Shown here: positions 30,600-39,227 of the stretch, one piece after another
Layout: each line of letters begins with the position of its first letter
Position numbering within the stretch: the stretch's first letter is position 1
The notes under the pieces: model-generated
What the model was told of the DNA's origin: nothing
The model's database searches: none
The model's input: the letters and a program-made list of their open reading frames with translations, nothing else
Assembly: GCA_002350105.1 (NCBI GenBank)
Contig: DEDT01000041.1
Span: 6,347 to 70,346 of the forward strand
Reading direction: 5' to 3'
DNA from: Selenomonadaceae bacterium UBA2897
Lineage (GTDB): Bacteria > Bacillota > Negativicutes > Selenomonadales > Selenomonadaceae
Length of the DNA: 64,000 nt
Position numbers and translations under genes: made by a program

Positions 30600-32321
30600 T
30601 CACTCCGCGCAATAACGACGCCAGACCTCTTTGTAAGCAGACTCCAATTCCTTCATATACTGCTTCTCGTTCATCAATGCCGACTTGCGCAGCTGCTCGC
30701 GCAGGGCACCGTGATAGGCGTTGATGAGCTTCGGCGATTTGCCCAGTTGCACGGCGCGGCGCAGGTAGTTGAGGTCATTCTCGACCAGCAGTTCCTGCAC
30801 GCCCGCGTTCTTCAGGATGGAGGCGCCGAAGCGCGCACCATGGGTGCGGCCGCGGATGCTGATGACGGGCACGCCCATGCATAGCGCTTCGCATGTGGTG
30901 AGGCCGCCGTTGTAGGGTGCCGTGTCCAGCGCCACGTCGATATCGCGGTACTGCTCCAGATAGTCGGGGCTGTAGGGGCGCAGCTCCACGCGCTGCACAT
31001 CGAAGTTCAGCCGTTGCAGGCGCTTTTTCACAATGTCGCAGCCCGAGGGCACGCTGCATACCTTGCCCTTGATTACGAGCTTCGCATCCTTCACGCTATC
31101 GAGGATACCGCGCCAGAGGAGCAGCATCTCATCCGTGACCTTGTTGAAATCATTGAAGCTGCCGAAGGTGACGAAACCGTTGCGCACGGAGGGCGCCTCG
31201 GGCAGAAGGTCCGGCAGGCGGCGCACGACGCGCGGCGAATAGCAGAGATGGCTGTGTGGCAGGCGGATGATCTGCTCCGTGAAGGCGCTGGCCGCGATCT
31301 CGTCGCCCGTCGGCAGGCAGGTCTCATCCGATAGGAAGTAGTCGATGGCGGGCAGGCCCGTCGTATTCATGTAGCCAATGCCCGCGATCTGCACGGGTGC
31401 CGGCTTATAGGCCATGATGGGCAGGCAGCTGCCCTGCGTATGGCCGGAAAGGTCGACGAGGATATCGATCTTGTCCTCATCGATGATGCGCGCGGCCGTG
31501 CGCGGCGAGCGCCCCTGCAGATCGCGCCAGTTCACGTGGTTCTTGTGCAGTCGCCTGGTCACATCGTCCTCGCGGCCCGTGGCGTAGACGTACACCTGAA
31601 AGTTCTTCCGGTCGAACGCGGCCAGAAGCGGCGTCACGAAGGAAGCCACGGCGTGCTCGCGCCAGTCCGGCGAAAGGTAGCCGATGCGCAGCCGCTTGTC
31701 GGGAATCTTGCGCGCGGCGGCGTGCTGGTACGGCTTCACGGGGCAGATGGCTGCCCAATCCTCGGCCCGCTGACGGCTCTCCGCCGGGGCGAGCTCACGG
31801 TAATTATCCATGAAAAGCGCCTTGCTGGTGAATATCGCCCGCTGCTCCGGCGTCACCGCGAACCGCGCGCAGGTCCTGAGCGCTTCTGCCGCCTGCTCAG
31901 GACGCCCTGCGAGATAGAGCATGTCCGCCATCCAGCCCTGCGCCTTGCGCACGACATTCTGCAGCGTCGCGTAATAGGCATCGGAACTGTCGAGCGCCTT
32001 CAGCTTGCGCATCGCCTCCTCCACCACGTCGTGCAGCCCCGGCAGCGCCGCATCGAGCCGGAACTCGCGCGCGGCTACGCCCGCGCTCACAAGGCGCGCG
32101 CGCAGATGCTGCGGCTCGGACTGCAGCACGCCGTCCGCCAGCGAAGCCGCCTCGTCGAGGTCGCCACCGTAGAGCGCGGCCTCGGCCATGACGGCCGCGC
32201 CCTCCAGCTTGCTGCGGGCGTCGCTCTCCCAAAGCTCACGCGCACAGGCCCGCATGCCCTGCGGGTCTCCGTCGGCCGCAAATTTATCGGCCAGATTCAG
32301 CCAGTTGACCGTTTCGGACAT
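30600..32321 (-). CDS. GT41-type glycosyltransferase with TPR-like N-terminus
   Basis: 573 residues. The N-terminal ~190 are helical repeats of TPR character (AEAALYGGDLDEAASLADGVL). The rest matches the GT41 (O-GlcNAc transferase/SPINDLY-type) catalytic region: RIGYLSPDWREHAVASF, DILVDLSGHTQGSC, PAPVQIAGIGYMNTTG, TFGSFNDFNKVTDEML and DVALDTAPYNGGLTTCEAL. Bacterial members attach sugars to Ser/Thr of surface proteins such as flagellins and adhesins. It ends a three-gene set with a GT2-like protein and a methyltransferase-like protein, which suggests protein or surface glycan decoration. GGAGGTG precedes the ATG. Confidence 0.85.
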   Translation of the reverse strand: MSETVNWLNLADKFAADGDPQGMRACARELWESDARSKLEGAAVMAEAALYGGDLDEAASLADGVLQSEPQHLRARLVSAGVAAREFRLDAALPGLHDVVEEAMRKLKALDSSDAYYATLQNVVRKAQGWMADMLYLAGRPEQAAEALRTCARFAVTPEQRAIFTSKALFMDNYRELAPAESRQRAEDWAAICPVKPYQHAAARKIPDKRLRIGYLSPDWREHAVASFVTPLLAAFDRKNFQVYVYATGREDDVTRRLHKNHVNWRDLQGRSPRTAARIIDEDKIDILVDLSGHTQGSCLPIMAYKPAPVQIAGIGYMNTTGLPAIDYFLSDETCLPTGDEIAASAFTEQIIRLPHSHLCYSPRVVRRLPDLLPEAPSVRNGFVTFGSFNDFNKVTDEMLLLWRGILDSVKDAKLVIKGKVCSVPSGCDIVKKRLQRLNFDVQRVELRPYSPDYLEQYRDIDVALDTAPYNGGLTTCEALCMGVPVISIRGRTHGARFGASILKNAGVQELLVENDLNYLRRAVQLGKSPKLINAYHGALREQLRKSALMNEKQYMKELESAYKEVWRRYCAE

Positions 32322-32324
32322 AGC

Positions 32325-33023
32325 TCACACCTCCGGATGGAGTTCCTGCCCATACTCACGCAGGAATACTTTCTGATAGCCCTTGTACTCTCTTGCCAGC
32401 GGTTTTTCCTTCGGGCAATGGATGCACCAGAAATCCTCGCTCTGGTTCGGCACGACCACACGGCGGCCGCGCCGCTGCATCTCCTTGCACATCGAGGTGT
32501 CGTAGAGATGCCAGCCCGTGAAAAGATCCTCACGCCAGGGGATATCATACTGCGTCGCGAGGAAAAGCCCATCGACGGCCTCGACTTCCTGATAGGCCCC
32601 TGCTGGCTCCATGCAGTGCGAATCCACGACGCACTCCGGCTCGCAGGCGTGCAGCACCCGGCCGTAGGTGCGCATGCCGTCCCACCAGATGCCGCTCTCA
32701 GGCAGGCAGCGGCAGCCGATGACGCCCACGAGGCCGATCCCCGGGTCGGCAAAGAGTCGCAGCAGGTCGGCCACGAGATTCTTATTGACCACCAGCGTAT
32801 CCTGATGCAGGTAGACCTTGTACTTCGCATCCGTCTGCCGGCAACCTGCGTTATAGCCCGCACACATCGAGGTCGCACCGCGCACGGGGATGTACTCTGC
32901 CGTAAAGCCCGCGGGTAGCGCGAGGCTCGCCAGATAGCGGCGGCATTCGCTGTACCAGTCTTCCTGATTCACGCAGGTGATGAAAGCTACTTTTTGTGGA
33001 TTCAGCTGTTTTGCTTCAGGCAT
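32325..33023 (-). CDS. Glycosyltransferase family 2-like protein
   Basis: 232 residues with a GT-A-like beginning (VAFITCVNQEDWYSECRRYLASL), an acidic/His site at KVYLHQDTLVVNKN and a C-terminal WHLYDTSMCKEMQRRG. This resembles the Glyco_tranf_2_5 type. The ATG for MPEAKQL overlaps the upstream stop by eight bases and follows the position where homology starts; the GT41 gene starts three bases downstream. Donor and acceptor are unknown. Confidence 0.75.
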   Translation of the reverse strand: MPEAKQLNPQKVAFITCVNQEDWYSECRRYLASLALPAGFTAEYIPVRGATSMCAGYNAGCRQTDAKYKVYLHQDTLVVNKNLVADLLRLFADPGIGLVGVIGCRCLPESGIWWDGMRTYGRVLHACEPECVVDSHCMEPAGAYQEVEAVDGLFLATQYDIPWREDLFTGWHLYDTSMCKEMQRRGRRVVVPNQSEDFWCIHCPKEKPLAREYKGYQKVFLREYGQELHPEV

Positions 33024-33933
33024 CGTCTTCGCCTCCCTGCGCGAGCTCTCCCGTGGGATGCGCTGCGATTTCCGCCGCCCGGATAGCCGCGATTTCCTCC
33101 CCATGCGTCCCCGCATACTGCTCCAGATGCTGGAAGAAGCGCGTAATATGGAACACGGTCTCATGGATGAACGCCGCCACGTAGTCGGGGAAAAGTCCCA
33201 GCCGCGCGTAAAACGCCCAAAAGGCCGCACATTGCCGTTCCGTATCGACATCATACTCGATGCGGTGCAGCAGCCAGGCGAGTTCCTGCCTGTCTTCCTT
33301 CGTATACATCGACTTCAGGAGCGCCAGTTCCGGCATGGAACGGTCGGCCTTCACCAGCCAGAATTCCGTCTCCAGATCATCATGCAGATTCTCGAAGCCC
33401 GCCGCCTCCAGCTTCGCAAGCAGGCCCTCCGGCGCCTTGCGGCGCTGCGGCCGGAGGTGCACGTCTTTATAGTACGAGGCATAGAGCAGTTTCTCGAACT
33501 CCGGCTTGGCATAGAGGCGCGCAGCCACATGATAGTAGTGCCCCTCCATGATATTCCGGATTTCCGACCAGTGCCGCAAATTGCGGAAGCTCGTGAGCCA
33601 GCTGCCTGTCTCCTTGAGATAGGTCGAGAAGCCGGCCGCGATATCCTGCGGGTTGCCCGCCTGCTCCAGCGTGAGGTCCGAGATGATGTAGTCGAAGGAT
33701 GCACGCGGATATGGAAGCGGCTCGCTGAGATAGTCGCAGACCGTGAGCTCCGCCCCCGTCGCCGCATAGGCGGACAGGCGGTCTTTGTCAGCGGCTGCAC
33801 CATAGAGCTCAGCGATGGGGAACATCTGCCGCAACCGGGGCAGGTAATGGAGATCCTCCACGACGAGCACGCGCAGCGGCAGCGCGGCGGGCTGCAGGAA
33901 CTGCAGCAGGGCCGGCTTGATTTTCTCAGACAT
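33016..33933 (-). CDS. Methyltransferase-like protein of glycosylation operon
   Basis: 305 residues. The first ~110 resemble a class I SAM-dependent methyltransferase fold: a hydrophobic strand LRVLVVEDLHYLP in place of the usual glycine-rich motif I, then ELTVCDYLSEPLPYPRASFDYIISDLTLEQ and LKETGSWLTSFRN. The C-terminal ~120 residues are helical with no recognised domain. The missing glycine-rich loop makes real methyl-transfer activity uncertain. It starts the operon leading into the GT2 and GT41 genes; GGGAGGTG precedes the ATG. Confidence 0.55.
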   Translation of the reverse strand: MSEKIKPALLQFLQPAALPLRVLVVEDLHYLPRLRQMFPIAELYGAAADKDRLSAYAATGAELTVCDYLSEPLPYPRASFDYIISDLTLEQAGNPQDIAAGFSTYLKETGSWLTSFRNLRHWSEIRNIMEGHYYHVAARLYAKPEFEKLLYASYYKDVHLRPQRRKAPEGLLAKLEAAGFENLHDDLETEFWLVKADRSMPELALLKSMYTKEDRQELAWLLHRIEYDVDTERQCAAFWAFYARLGLFPDYVAAFIHETVFHITRFFQHLEQYAGTHGEEIAAIRAAEIAAHPTGELAQGGEDDA

Positions 33934-33944
33934 GGCGCACCTCC

Positions 33945-33983
33945 CTATACAAAAGGCTGCACATAAATTCCCATCTATGTGCA
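33945..33983 (-). terminator. Terminator after smpB
   Basis: GGCTGCACATA pairs with TATGTGCAGCC, followed by TTTTGT on the minus strand. It separates the smpB transcript from the glycosylation genes. Confidence 0.8.
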
Positions 33984-34011
33984 GCCCATGCAGTAAGTAA
34001 TTTAATAGCGA

Positions 34012-34485
34012 TTAATAGCGCTGGCGGTCTTTCAGAGCCCGCTCCATTTCACGCTTAGCCGTTTTGGCCTGCAGATCCTGTCGTTTATCGTAGTTGTGCT
34101 TGCCGGAAGCCAGCGCGAGCTCCAGCTTCGCGCGGCCCCGCTTGAAATAAATCTTCAGCGGAATCAGCGTATAGCCCTTCTCGCGCGTCTTGCTGAACAG
34201 CTTGATAATCTCCGCCTTGTGCATCAGCAGACGGCGCGTCCTGAGCGGGTCATGGTTAAAGATATTCCCCTGTTCGTAGGGGCTGATATGCATGTGCTCG
34301 ATGAAGATCTCGCCGTTGCGGATATTACAGTAGCTGTCCTTGAGGTTGGCACGGCCCGCCCGCAGGGACTTTACCTCGGTGCCCTGCAGCTCCAGGCCGG
34401 CCTCAAACGTCTCGTGGATAAAGTAATCATGCCGTGCCTTGCGGTTCTCGCAGGCAATCTTGATGCCCGCATTCTTTTTCCCCAA
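34012..34485 (-). CDS. smpB: SsrA-binding protein SmpB
   Basis: 157 residues, standard length. It contains ENRKARHDYFIHETFEAGLELQGTEVKSLR, ISPYEQGNIFNHDPLRTRRLL and the basic tail KREMERALKDRQ. It brings tmRNA to stalled ribosomes. No ATG fits; a TTG six bases after AGGGAG gives the expected N-terminus. It follows rnr, the conserved rnr-smpB pair that handles stalled mRNA and tmRNA-tagged products. Confidence 0.95.
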   Translation of the reverse strand: MGKKNAGIKIACENRKARHDYFIHETFEAGLELQGTEVKSLRAGRANLKDSYCNIRNGEIFIEHMHISPYEQGNIFNHDPLRTRRLLMHKAEIIKLFSKTREKGYTLIPLKIYFKRGRAKLELALASGKHNYDKRQDLQAKTAKREMERALKDRQRY

Positions 34486-34545
34486 GCCAATCTCCCTCTT
34501 TTCCCAAAACGTGAACAAGGAGCTGCTGCCCCGCGTCACGTCGTT

Positions 34546-37215
34546 TTAGTTCTTTGCGTTGCCCGTGCTGCCCTCGGTCTTGCTGTGGCCGTGATGACTG
34601 CGCTGCGGGGCCTGCTTGCGCGGCTTCTCCGCCTGCATGGCCTCCTGGCGCTGTTTGCGCTCGTGGTATCCCGGCGGATCCGGCCACACGGCCTTGTTGA
34701 GGCCCGTCACGCGTACATGATGATAGTCGTCACGATCGCGCTTCTCGTCCTTGCGGCCAAAACCCGTGCTGTTCTTGCGCTCGGCCGGGCGGTGATGGTC
34801 GTCACGATGGGGCAGCTTCTCGCCCGAAGGGCCGCGGCGCCCCTTGCCCTTGCCCTTGCCGTTGCGGTGGTGCTTCGGCTCGCCCTCGTGTGCCTTGGCA
34901 TCGAGGAAGGCCTCAGCGAGGATGGAGCTGCCGCCCTCGCTCTTCCGCTCGCGGCGGCCACCGCGCTCACCACGTCTGCCGCCGCGCTCCTTCTTCTCCT
35001 TGTCATCACGGCCGCCCTGCGGCTTGCCCGGCTTGCGGCCGCCGCGCACGGCGTTGGCCATGGCCTTCGGATCATAGGCACCGTTGTCCTTGAGCACGAA
35101 GTCGAGGTTGCGCTCCTCGATGTTGGCGCGCACGAGCAGGATATCGACCTCGTCGCCGAGGCGGTAGCGCTGCTGCGTACGCTCGCCGACCATCGCGAAC
35201 TGCTCCTCTTTGTACTCATAGAAGTCGTTGACCATCGTGGAGACATGCACGAGGCCCTCCACGCCATTGTCGAGCTCGACGAAGATACCGAAAGCCGTGA
35301 CGCCCGAGATAATGCCGTGGAACTCCTCGCCCACGAACTGCGCCATATACTCGATTTTCTTCATGTCCGTCGTCTCGCGCTCCGCCTCGATGGCGACGCG
35401 CTCGCGCTCGGACGCATGGTCCGCGATCTCCGGCAGCAGGCTGCGCAGTTTCTCCTGACGCGCGCCCGGCATCGTGCCCGTCGCGAACGTCTCGCGCAGC
35501 AGACGGTGCACGATGAGGTCCGGGTAGCGGCGAATCGGCGAGGTGAAGTGCGTGTAGTAGCGCGCCGCCAGGCCGAAATGACCGAGGCTCTCCGGCGAAT
35601 AGCGGGCCTGCTGCATCGAGCGCAGGGCGACCGTCGAGAGCAGGCGCTCCTCCGGTTTGCCCTCGACCTTCGCGAGGACTTTCTGGATATCCATGGGCTT
35701 CACGTGGCCCATCTCGTCGGAGCGCACGAAAAGGCCGAAAGCCGCGAGCACGTTGTTCAGGCGCTCCAGCTTCTCCTCGCTCGGCTGCTCATGCACGCGG
35801 TACATGAACGGCAGATGCTTCGTATCCATGTGGCGGGCCACGGTCTCATTCGCGGCCAGCATGCACTCCTCGACGATGGACTCGGAGAGCGAGCCCACGC
35901 GCTTGATGAGGGCGATCGGATGACCTTCCGCATCCAGCTTGACCTTGACCTCCGGGATCTCGAAGTCGATGGAGCCGCGGCGATGGCGCTTCGCCTTGAG
36001 AATGTCGCGCAGGTCGCGCAGCGTCTCCAGCATCTCGCGGATATCCGCATTATCAGAGACATACGGCTCCTCGTGATCGACGAGTACCTTGTTCACGATG
36101 TTGTACGTCAAGCGGCGGTGCACATGGATGACCGTCGGCACGATTTCGTAGCTCGTGACCTCGCCCTCTGGGGAAATCTGCATCTCGCAGGCCATGGAGA
36201 GGCGGTCGACGCCCGCATTCAGCGAGCAGATGCCATTGGAAAGCTCCTTCGGCAGCATCGGGATCACGCGGTCCACGAGGTAGACACTCGTACCGCGCTC
36301 GCGCGCCTCGCGGTCCAGCGGCTCGTTCTCGCGCACATACCAGCTCACATCGGCGATGTAGACGCCGAGGAAATAGGATCCATCGGCGTTCTTCTTCGCA
36401 TAGACGCCGTCGTCGAGGTCCTTGGAATCATCGCCATCGATGGTGACGATGGACAGATCGCGGCGGTCGCGGCGGCCCTCATATTCCTCAGGGCTCGGAT
36501 TCTCCTCGCAGGCCGTGGCCGCAGCCTGTACATCCTCGGGGAAGGTCTCTGAGAGGTCGTACTGCTTCATCACGGAGAGGATATCGACGCCCGGGTCGCC
36601 CTTCATGCCGATGATTTCCGTGACCTTGCCCTCGGCGTTGTGGCGGCCCGTCGGCCATTTCGTGATTTCCACGACGACTTTTGCGCCCGTCTTCGCACCG
36701 TGCGCGGCCTTTTTCGGGATAAAGATATCGTTGTTCAGTTTCGTATTGTCCGGCGTCACGAAACCGAAGGTGCGGCTGCTCTCATACGTGCCCACGATGC
36801 GCTCGTTCGCGCGCTCGAGCACGCGGATGATTTCGCCCTCGCGGGAGCGGCCCGGTTCCTGCGACGGCGTGACGCGAGCCACGACGCGGTCGCCGTGCAT
36901 AGCCGAATTCAGGCTGACACCCGGCACGAATACGTCCGTCTCCTCCTCGGTCTCGCGCACGTCGGGGATGATGAAGCCGAAGCCCTTGGCCGTCATGGAG
37001 AGCTTGCCCACGACGAGGTGCATGCGCGCCGGCGTGCCGTAGAGGTCGCTGCGGTTGCGGATGATTGCGCCCTCCTGCTCCAGTGCCTCCAGGGCCTGCG
37101 GGAACCCCACCTGCTCCTCCGGCGTCAGCTGCATGGCCTCGGCTAAGTCCCCGGCCAGCAGCGGTTTATATGCTTCTTCGCGCATATAAGCTAAAATCCG
37201 TTCTTTTAAATCCAT
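34546..37215 (-). CDS. rnr: Ribonuclease R with long basic C-terminal tail
   Basis: 889 residues: an N-terminal winged helix (LKERILAYMREEAYKPLLAGDL), cold-shock domains, the RNB nuclease core (IDGDDSKDLDDGVYA with the catalytic Asp cluster, and FTSPIRRYPDLIVHR) and an S1 domain. Beyond the usual end (DFVLKDNGAYD) there are about 170 extra residues rich in Arg, Gly, Lys and His (GGRRGERGGRRERKSEGG). The enzyme is a processive 3'-5' exoribonuclease that degrades structured RNA; such tails aid unwinding and ribosome contact in other bacteria. Confidence 0.95.
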   Translation of the reverse strand: MDLKERILAYMREEAYKPLLAGDLAEAMQLTPEEQVGFPQALEALEQEGAIIRNRSDLYGTPARMHLVVGKLSMTAKGFGFIIPDVRETEEETDVFVPGVSLNSAMHGDRVVARVTPSQEPGRSREGEIIRVLERANERIVGTYESSRTFGFVTPDNTKLNNDIFIPKKAAHGAKTGAKVVVEITKWPTGRHNAEGKVTEIIGMKGDPGVDILSVMKQYDLSETFPEDVQAAATACEENPSPEEYEGRRDRRDLSIVTIDGDDSKDLDDGVYAKKNADGSYFLGVYIADVSWYVRENEPLDREARERGTSVYLVDRVIPMLPKELSNGICSLNAGVDRLSMACEMQISPEGEVTSYEIVPTVIHVHRRLTYNIVNKVLVDHEEPYVSDNADIREMLETLRDLRDILKAKRHRRGSIDFEIPEVKVKLDAEGHPIALIKRVGSLSESIVEECMLAANETVARHMDTKHLPFMYRVHEQPSEEKLERLNNVLAAFGLFVRSDEMGHVKPMDIQKVLAKVEGKPEERLLSTVALRSMQQARYSPESLGHFGLAARYYTHFTSPIRRYPDLIVHRLLRETFATGTMPGARQEKLRSLLPEIADHASERERVAIEAERETTDMKKIEYMAQFVGEEFHGIISGVTAFGIFVELDNGVEGLVHVSTMVNDFYEYKEEQFAMVGERTQQRYRLGDEVDILLVRANIEERNLDFVLKDNGAYDPKAMANAVRGGRKPGKPQGGRDDKEKKERGGRRGERGGRRERKSEGGSSILAEAFLDAKAHEGEPKHHRNGKGKGKGRRGPSGEKLPHRDDHHRPAERKNSTGFGRKDEKRDRDDYHHVRVTGLNKAVWPDPPGYHERKQRQEAMQAEKPRKQAPQRSHHGHSKTEGSTGNAKN

Positions 37216-37284
37216 AATTTTTCTTTTCTCCGTTTTCGCTTTCTTTTCTTCTTCGCTAATACGATAGTTCGCCTGTTGCCGGAC

Positions 37285-38031
37285 TCATTCGGCAGCAGCC
37301 TGCAGGAACCGGGCGGTGCGGGCAAAGACCTGCTCGCGCTCCTCCGTCAGAGGCAACAGATGGCCGCCGCGTTCCAGCCAAAAGATTTCCTTGTGAGTCG
37401 TAGCCAGATGATTGTAGATGTAGACGGCGCTGCGAGGATCCGCCGTATGGTCGTCCTGTGCCTGCACGATGAGGCATGGCACTTCGATGTGTGCGAGCTC
37501 ACCCTTGACCACCTCGATGACGTCGAGCAGCTCGTGCACGCTGATGAGCGGCATCTTGCGGTAGGTATGATTCGCCGCAGGGGGGACGTTCTTCAGACGG
37601 CGGCGCGCCTTGGGCACAAAGACGCCCACCGAAACACTGCGCGGCGGCAGCAGGCCAATGCCCCTCTCCTGGGCGATGTAGATGGGCGCCGCGAGCGGCA
37701 CGACCCGGTCCACCTCGTACTCCGCCGCCGCGAGCAGCGCCAGCAGGCCGCCCATGGAGTGACCGACGACGCTGATGTGCTCGCAGGCCCCGCCGAGCAC
37801 GGCCAGGCCGTCACGTACCGAGTCATACCAATTCTCCCATACCATATGACTCATATCCTCGGCCGTCGTGCCATGACCGGCCAGCCGCACGCCGAGCACC
37901 GTGAAGCCCTGCTGCTGCAGGTACTGCCCCATGAGCAGGAGCTCCGCTGGCAGGCCCGTGAATCCATGGATGAGCAACACGCCCTGCGGTCCGCCCGGCA
38001 GGAAGAAAGGCTCCGCTCCCGGCAAAATCAT
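37285..38031 (-). CDS. Carboxylesterase (Est30-like alpha/beta hydrolase)
   Basis: 248 residues: the oxyanion-hole motif LIHGFTG, nucleophile elbow GHSMGG, the acid in QAQDDHTADP and the histidine in GGHLLPL. This is the small monoacyl-lipase/esterase encoded between secG and rnr in many Firmicutes. GGGGGA precedes the ATG. Natural substrate unknown. Confidence 0.88.
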   Translation of the reverse strand: MILPGAEPFFLPGGPQGVLLIHGFTGLPAELLLMGQYLQQQGFTVLGVRLAGHGTTAEDMSHMVWENWYDSVRDGLAVLGGACEHISVVGHSMGGLLALLAAAEYEVDRVVPLAAPIYIAQERGIGLLPPRSVSVGVFVPKARRRLKNVPPAANHTYRKMPLISVHELLDVIEVVKGELAHIEVPCLIVQAQDDHTADPRSAVYIYNHLATTHKEIFWLERGGHLLPLTEEREQVFARTARFLQAAAE

Positions 38032-38099
38032 GCAGCATCCCCCTAACGCGAAAAACGTCCCCTGCCCTACAGGACAGAGAACGTCAATGCCTTACCGTA

Positions 38100-38339
38100 T
38101 CAGTTCGTCATCCGGGCAATCACGATGGTAATAACCCCGAAGGCTATCGCCAGTACAACGGTCACGCGAGCCAGCAGCGCATCCATGCCACGGGCCTTGC
38201 TCGAAAATACCGTGTCGGCACCGCCGCCCATGCCGCCCATGCCCGCGGACTTCGCTTCCTGTCCGAGCACCGCAGCAATGAGTGCAATGCAGATGATGGC
38301 ATCGAGTATCATCAAAAGTGTCAGTAACAAAATAGCCAC
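38100..38339 (-). CDS. secG: Preprotein translocase subunit SecG
   Basis: 79 residues with two membrane segments and the glycine-rich middle GMGGMGGGADTVFSSKARG, typical of SecG. The GTG start is very close to AAGGAG; a TTG three codons later has better spacing, so the exact N-terminus is uncertain. It heads the secG-est-rnr-smpB operon. Confidence 0.9.
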   Translation of the reverse strand: MAILLLTLLMILDAIICIALIAAVLGQEAKSAGMGGMGGGADTVFSSKARGMDALLARVTVVLAIAFGVITIVIARMTN

Positions 38340-38422
38340 TCCTTCACACCAATAAAAAGTCTACACCACATTTTATCATATACCGCCGCCATTGACAACA
38401 CAGGTTTCACATCCGCTTTTAC

Positions 38423-38451
38423 TTGTAAGCGCTCGGTCGAAATGGTATAAT
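38423..38451 (+). promoter_or_regulatory. Plus-strand promoter facing the toxin gene
   Basis: TTGTAA and TATAAT are separated by 17 bases. No plausible protein gene follows; transcription would run toward the 3' end of the small minus-strand toxin gene, as expected for an antisense antitoxin RNA. Confidence 0.5.
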
Positions 38452-38457
38452 TATCGT

Positions 38458-38590
38458 AACAAGAGCAGCTGGTGTCTGGAACCATCAGCTCGCCCTTCGA
38501 TATTACTAGAACGAGAAGGGGCTTCGGCTCGACACGTGTCAGCATCACCCTTTCCGGATCGGCTTCTTCACTTCATCCGTAGCTGCGAAC
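38458..38590 (+). ncRNA. Candidate antisense (antitoxin) RNA
   Basis: The segment downstream of the plus-strand promoter can fold into several hairpins (for example GAGC with GCTC over 38462-38490 and CGGAT with ATCCG near 38567-38587) and lies opposite the toxin's 3' region. No clear T-run terminator is visible, so the 3' end is a guess. Confidence 0.28.
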
Positions 38591-38667
38591 TACTTCCGAA
38601 GTTGCAGAATGCCAATCACGATCTCCACGAACGCCAGTACAAGGCTGAGCTTTTCGTAAGTGCTCAT
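38590..38667 (-). CDS. Holin-like type I toxin peptide (25 residues)
   Basis: The translation begins MSTYEKLSLVLAFVEIVIG and ends ILQLRK: a short polar start, one membrane helix and a basic end. This is the pattern of the putative holin-like toxin family of Firmicutes, whose members start MS/T-x-Y-E and carry LxLAF. A strong ribosome site (GGAGGTGAATGTC before ATG) supports translation. It is below usual gene-calling length. A weak TATACT promoter and a GAGAGC/GCTCTC hairpin lie upstream. Membrane depolarisation is the known action of related peptides. Confidence 0.65.
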   Translation of the reverse strand: MSTYEKLSLVLAFVEIVIGILQLRK

Positions 38668-38754
38668 GACATTCACCTCCCCATTCAGGGAGAGCTGATG
38701 TCAGCTGCTCTCACGTAAAGTATAGCATGTACTGGTGTTTTTGTATACCGTACT

Positions 38755-39108
38755 TTATTTCTTCCTGAAGATGTCCGCCAGGCTGCCGTCGCGCTCCTGC
38801 GCGAGCGTGGCGATGCCCGTATTGTAGAAAATGTCGTTGGGCAGAGCCACGATGGCCTCCAGCAAATCAGGCTCCAGCAGGTAGCGGCGGATTTCCGAAG
38901 GGCCGCTGCCCGCATCGCCCGTAAAGAGCGGCGAGCCGTTGTGGATGATGGCCACGCGGCTGCCCTCCCGCTTCATCTTGCTCACGGCCGTCTCGAGGAA
39001 CAGCATCTGGCTGTCGCCGATGGCCGGCACGCCCGCGCCGAAACGTCCGGCATAGCCCAGATCAGGTCCGCTTTCTCCTTGACATTTACAGCTAAACTCA
39101 CGTTCCAT
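38755..39108 (-). pseudogene. hsdM: Remnant of type I restriction-modification methylase (hsdM)
   Basis: About 90 codons match only the middle of HsdM: GYAGRFGAGVPAIGDSQMLFL, IIHNGSPLFTGDAGSG and EIRRYLLEPDLLEAIVALPN, ending at FYNTGIATLA. The methylase NPPF motif, the N-terminal domain and the C-terminal half are absent. The expected continuation YIWVL is replaced by an unrelated tail (QERDGSLADIFRKK). No hsdS or hsdR is nearby. A broken relic next to the small toxin gene. Confidence 0.75.
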
Positions 39109-39227
39109 CCCTCGTTTATCTTCAGTATTTTCCTATCTAGTATAACACGCCAGGGGGGACATCCTATAGCCTGGCGAGGCAAATTTATGGAAAGCCGCCA
39201 GGAAGGATATACGATAGAGCATCGTGC

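Noticed and set aside
34096..36552. An 818-codon open frame opposite rnr and smpB
   Set aside because: Low-complexity Leu/Arg/Ala translation with no domain; it crosses two well-supported minus-strand genes.
38040..38085. Terminator between secG and the esterase gene
   Set aside because: The CCTG/CAGG pairing leaves very uneven side loops, and the gene order predicts a continuous operon.
38392..38718. A 108-codon plus-strand open frame over the toxin region
   Set aside because: No ribosome site and no recognisable domain; the minus-strand toxin peptide with a strong ribosome site and the non-coding antisense RNA explain the region better.
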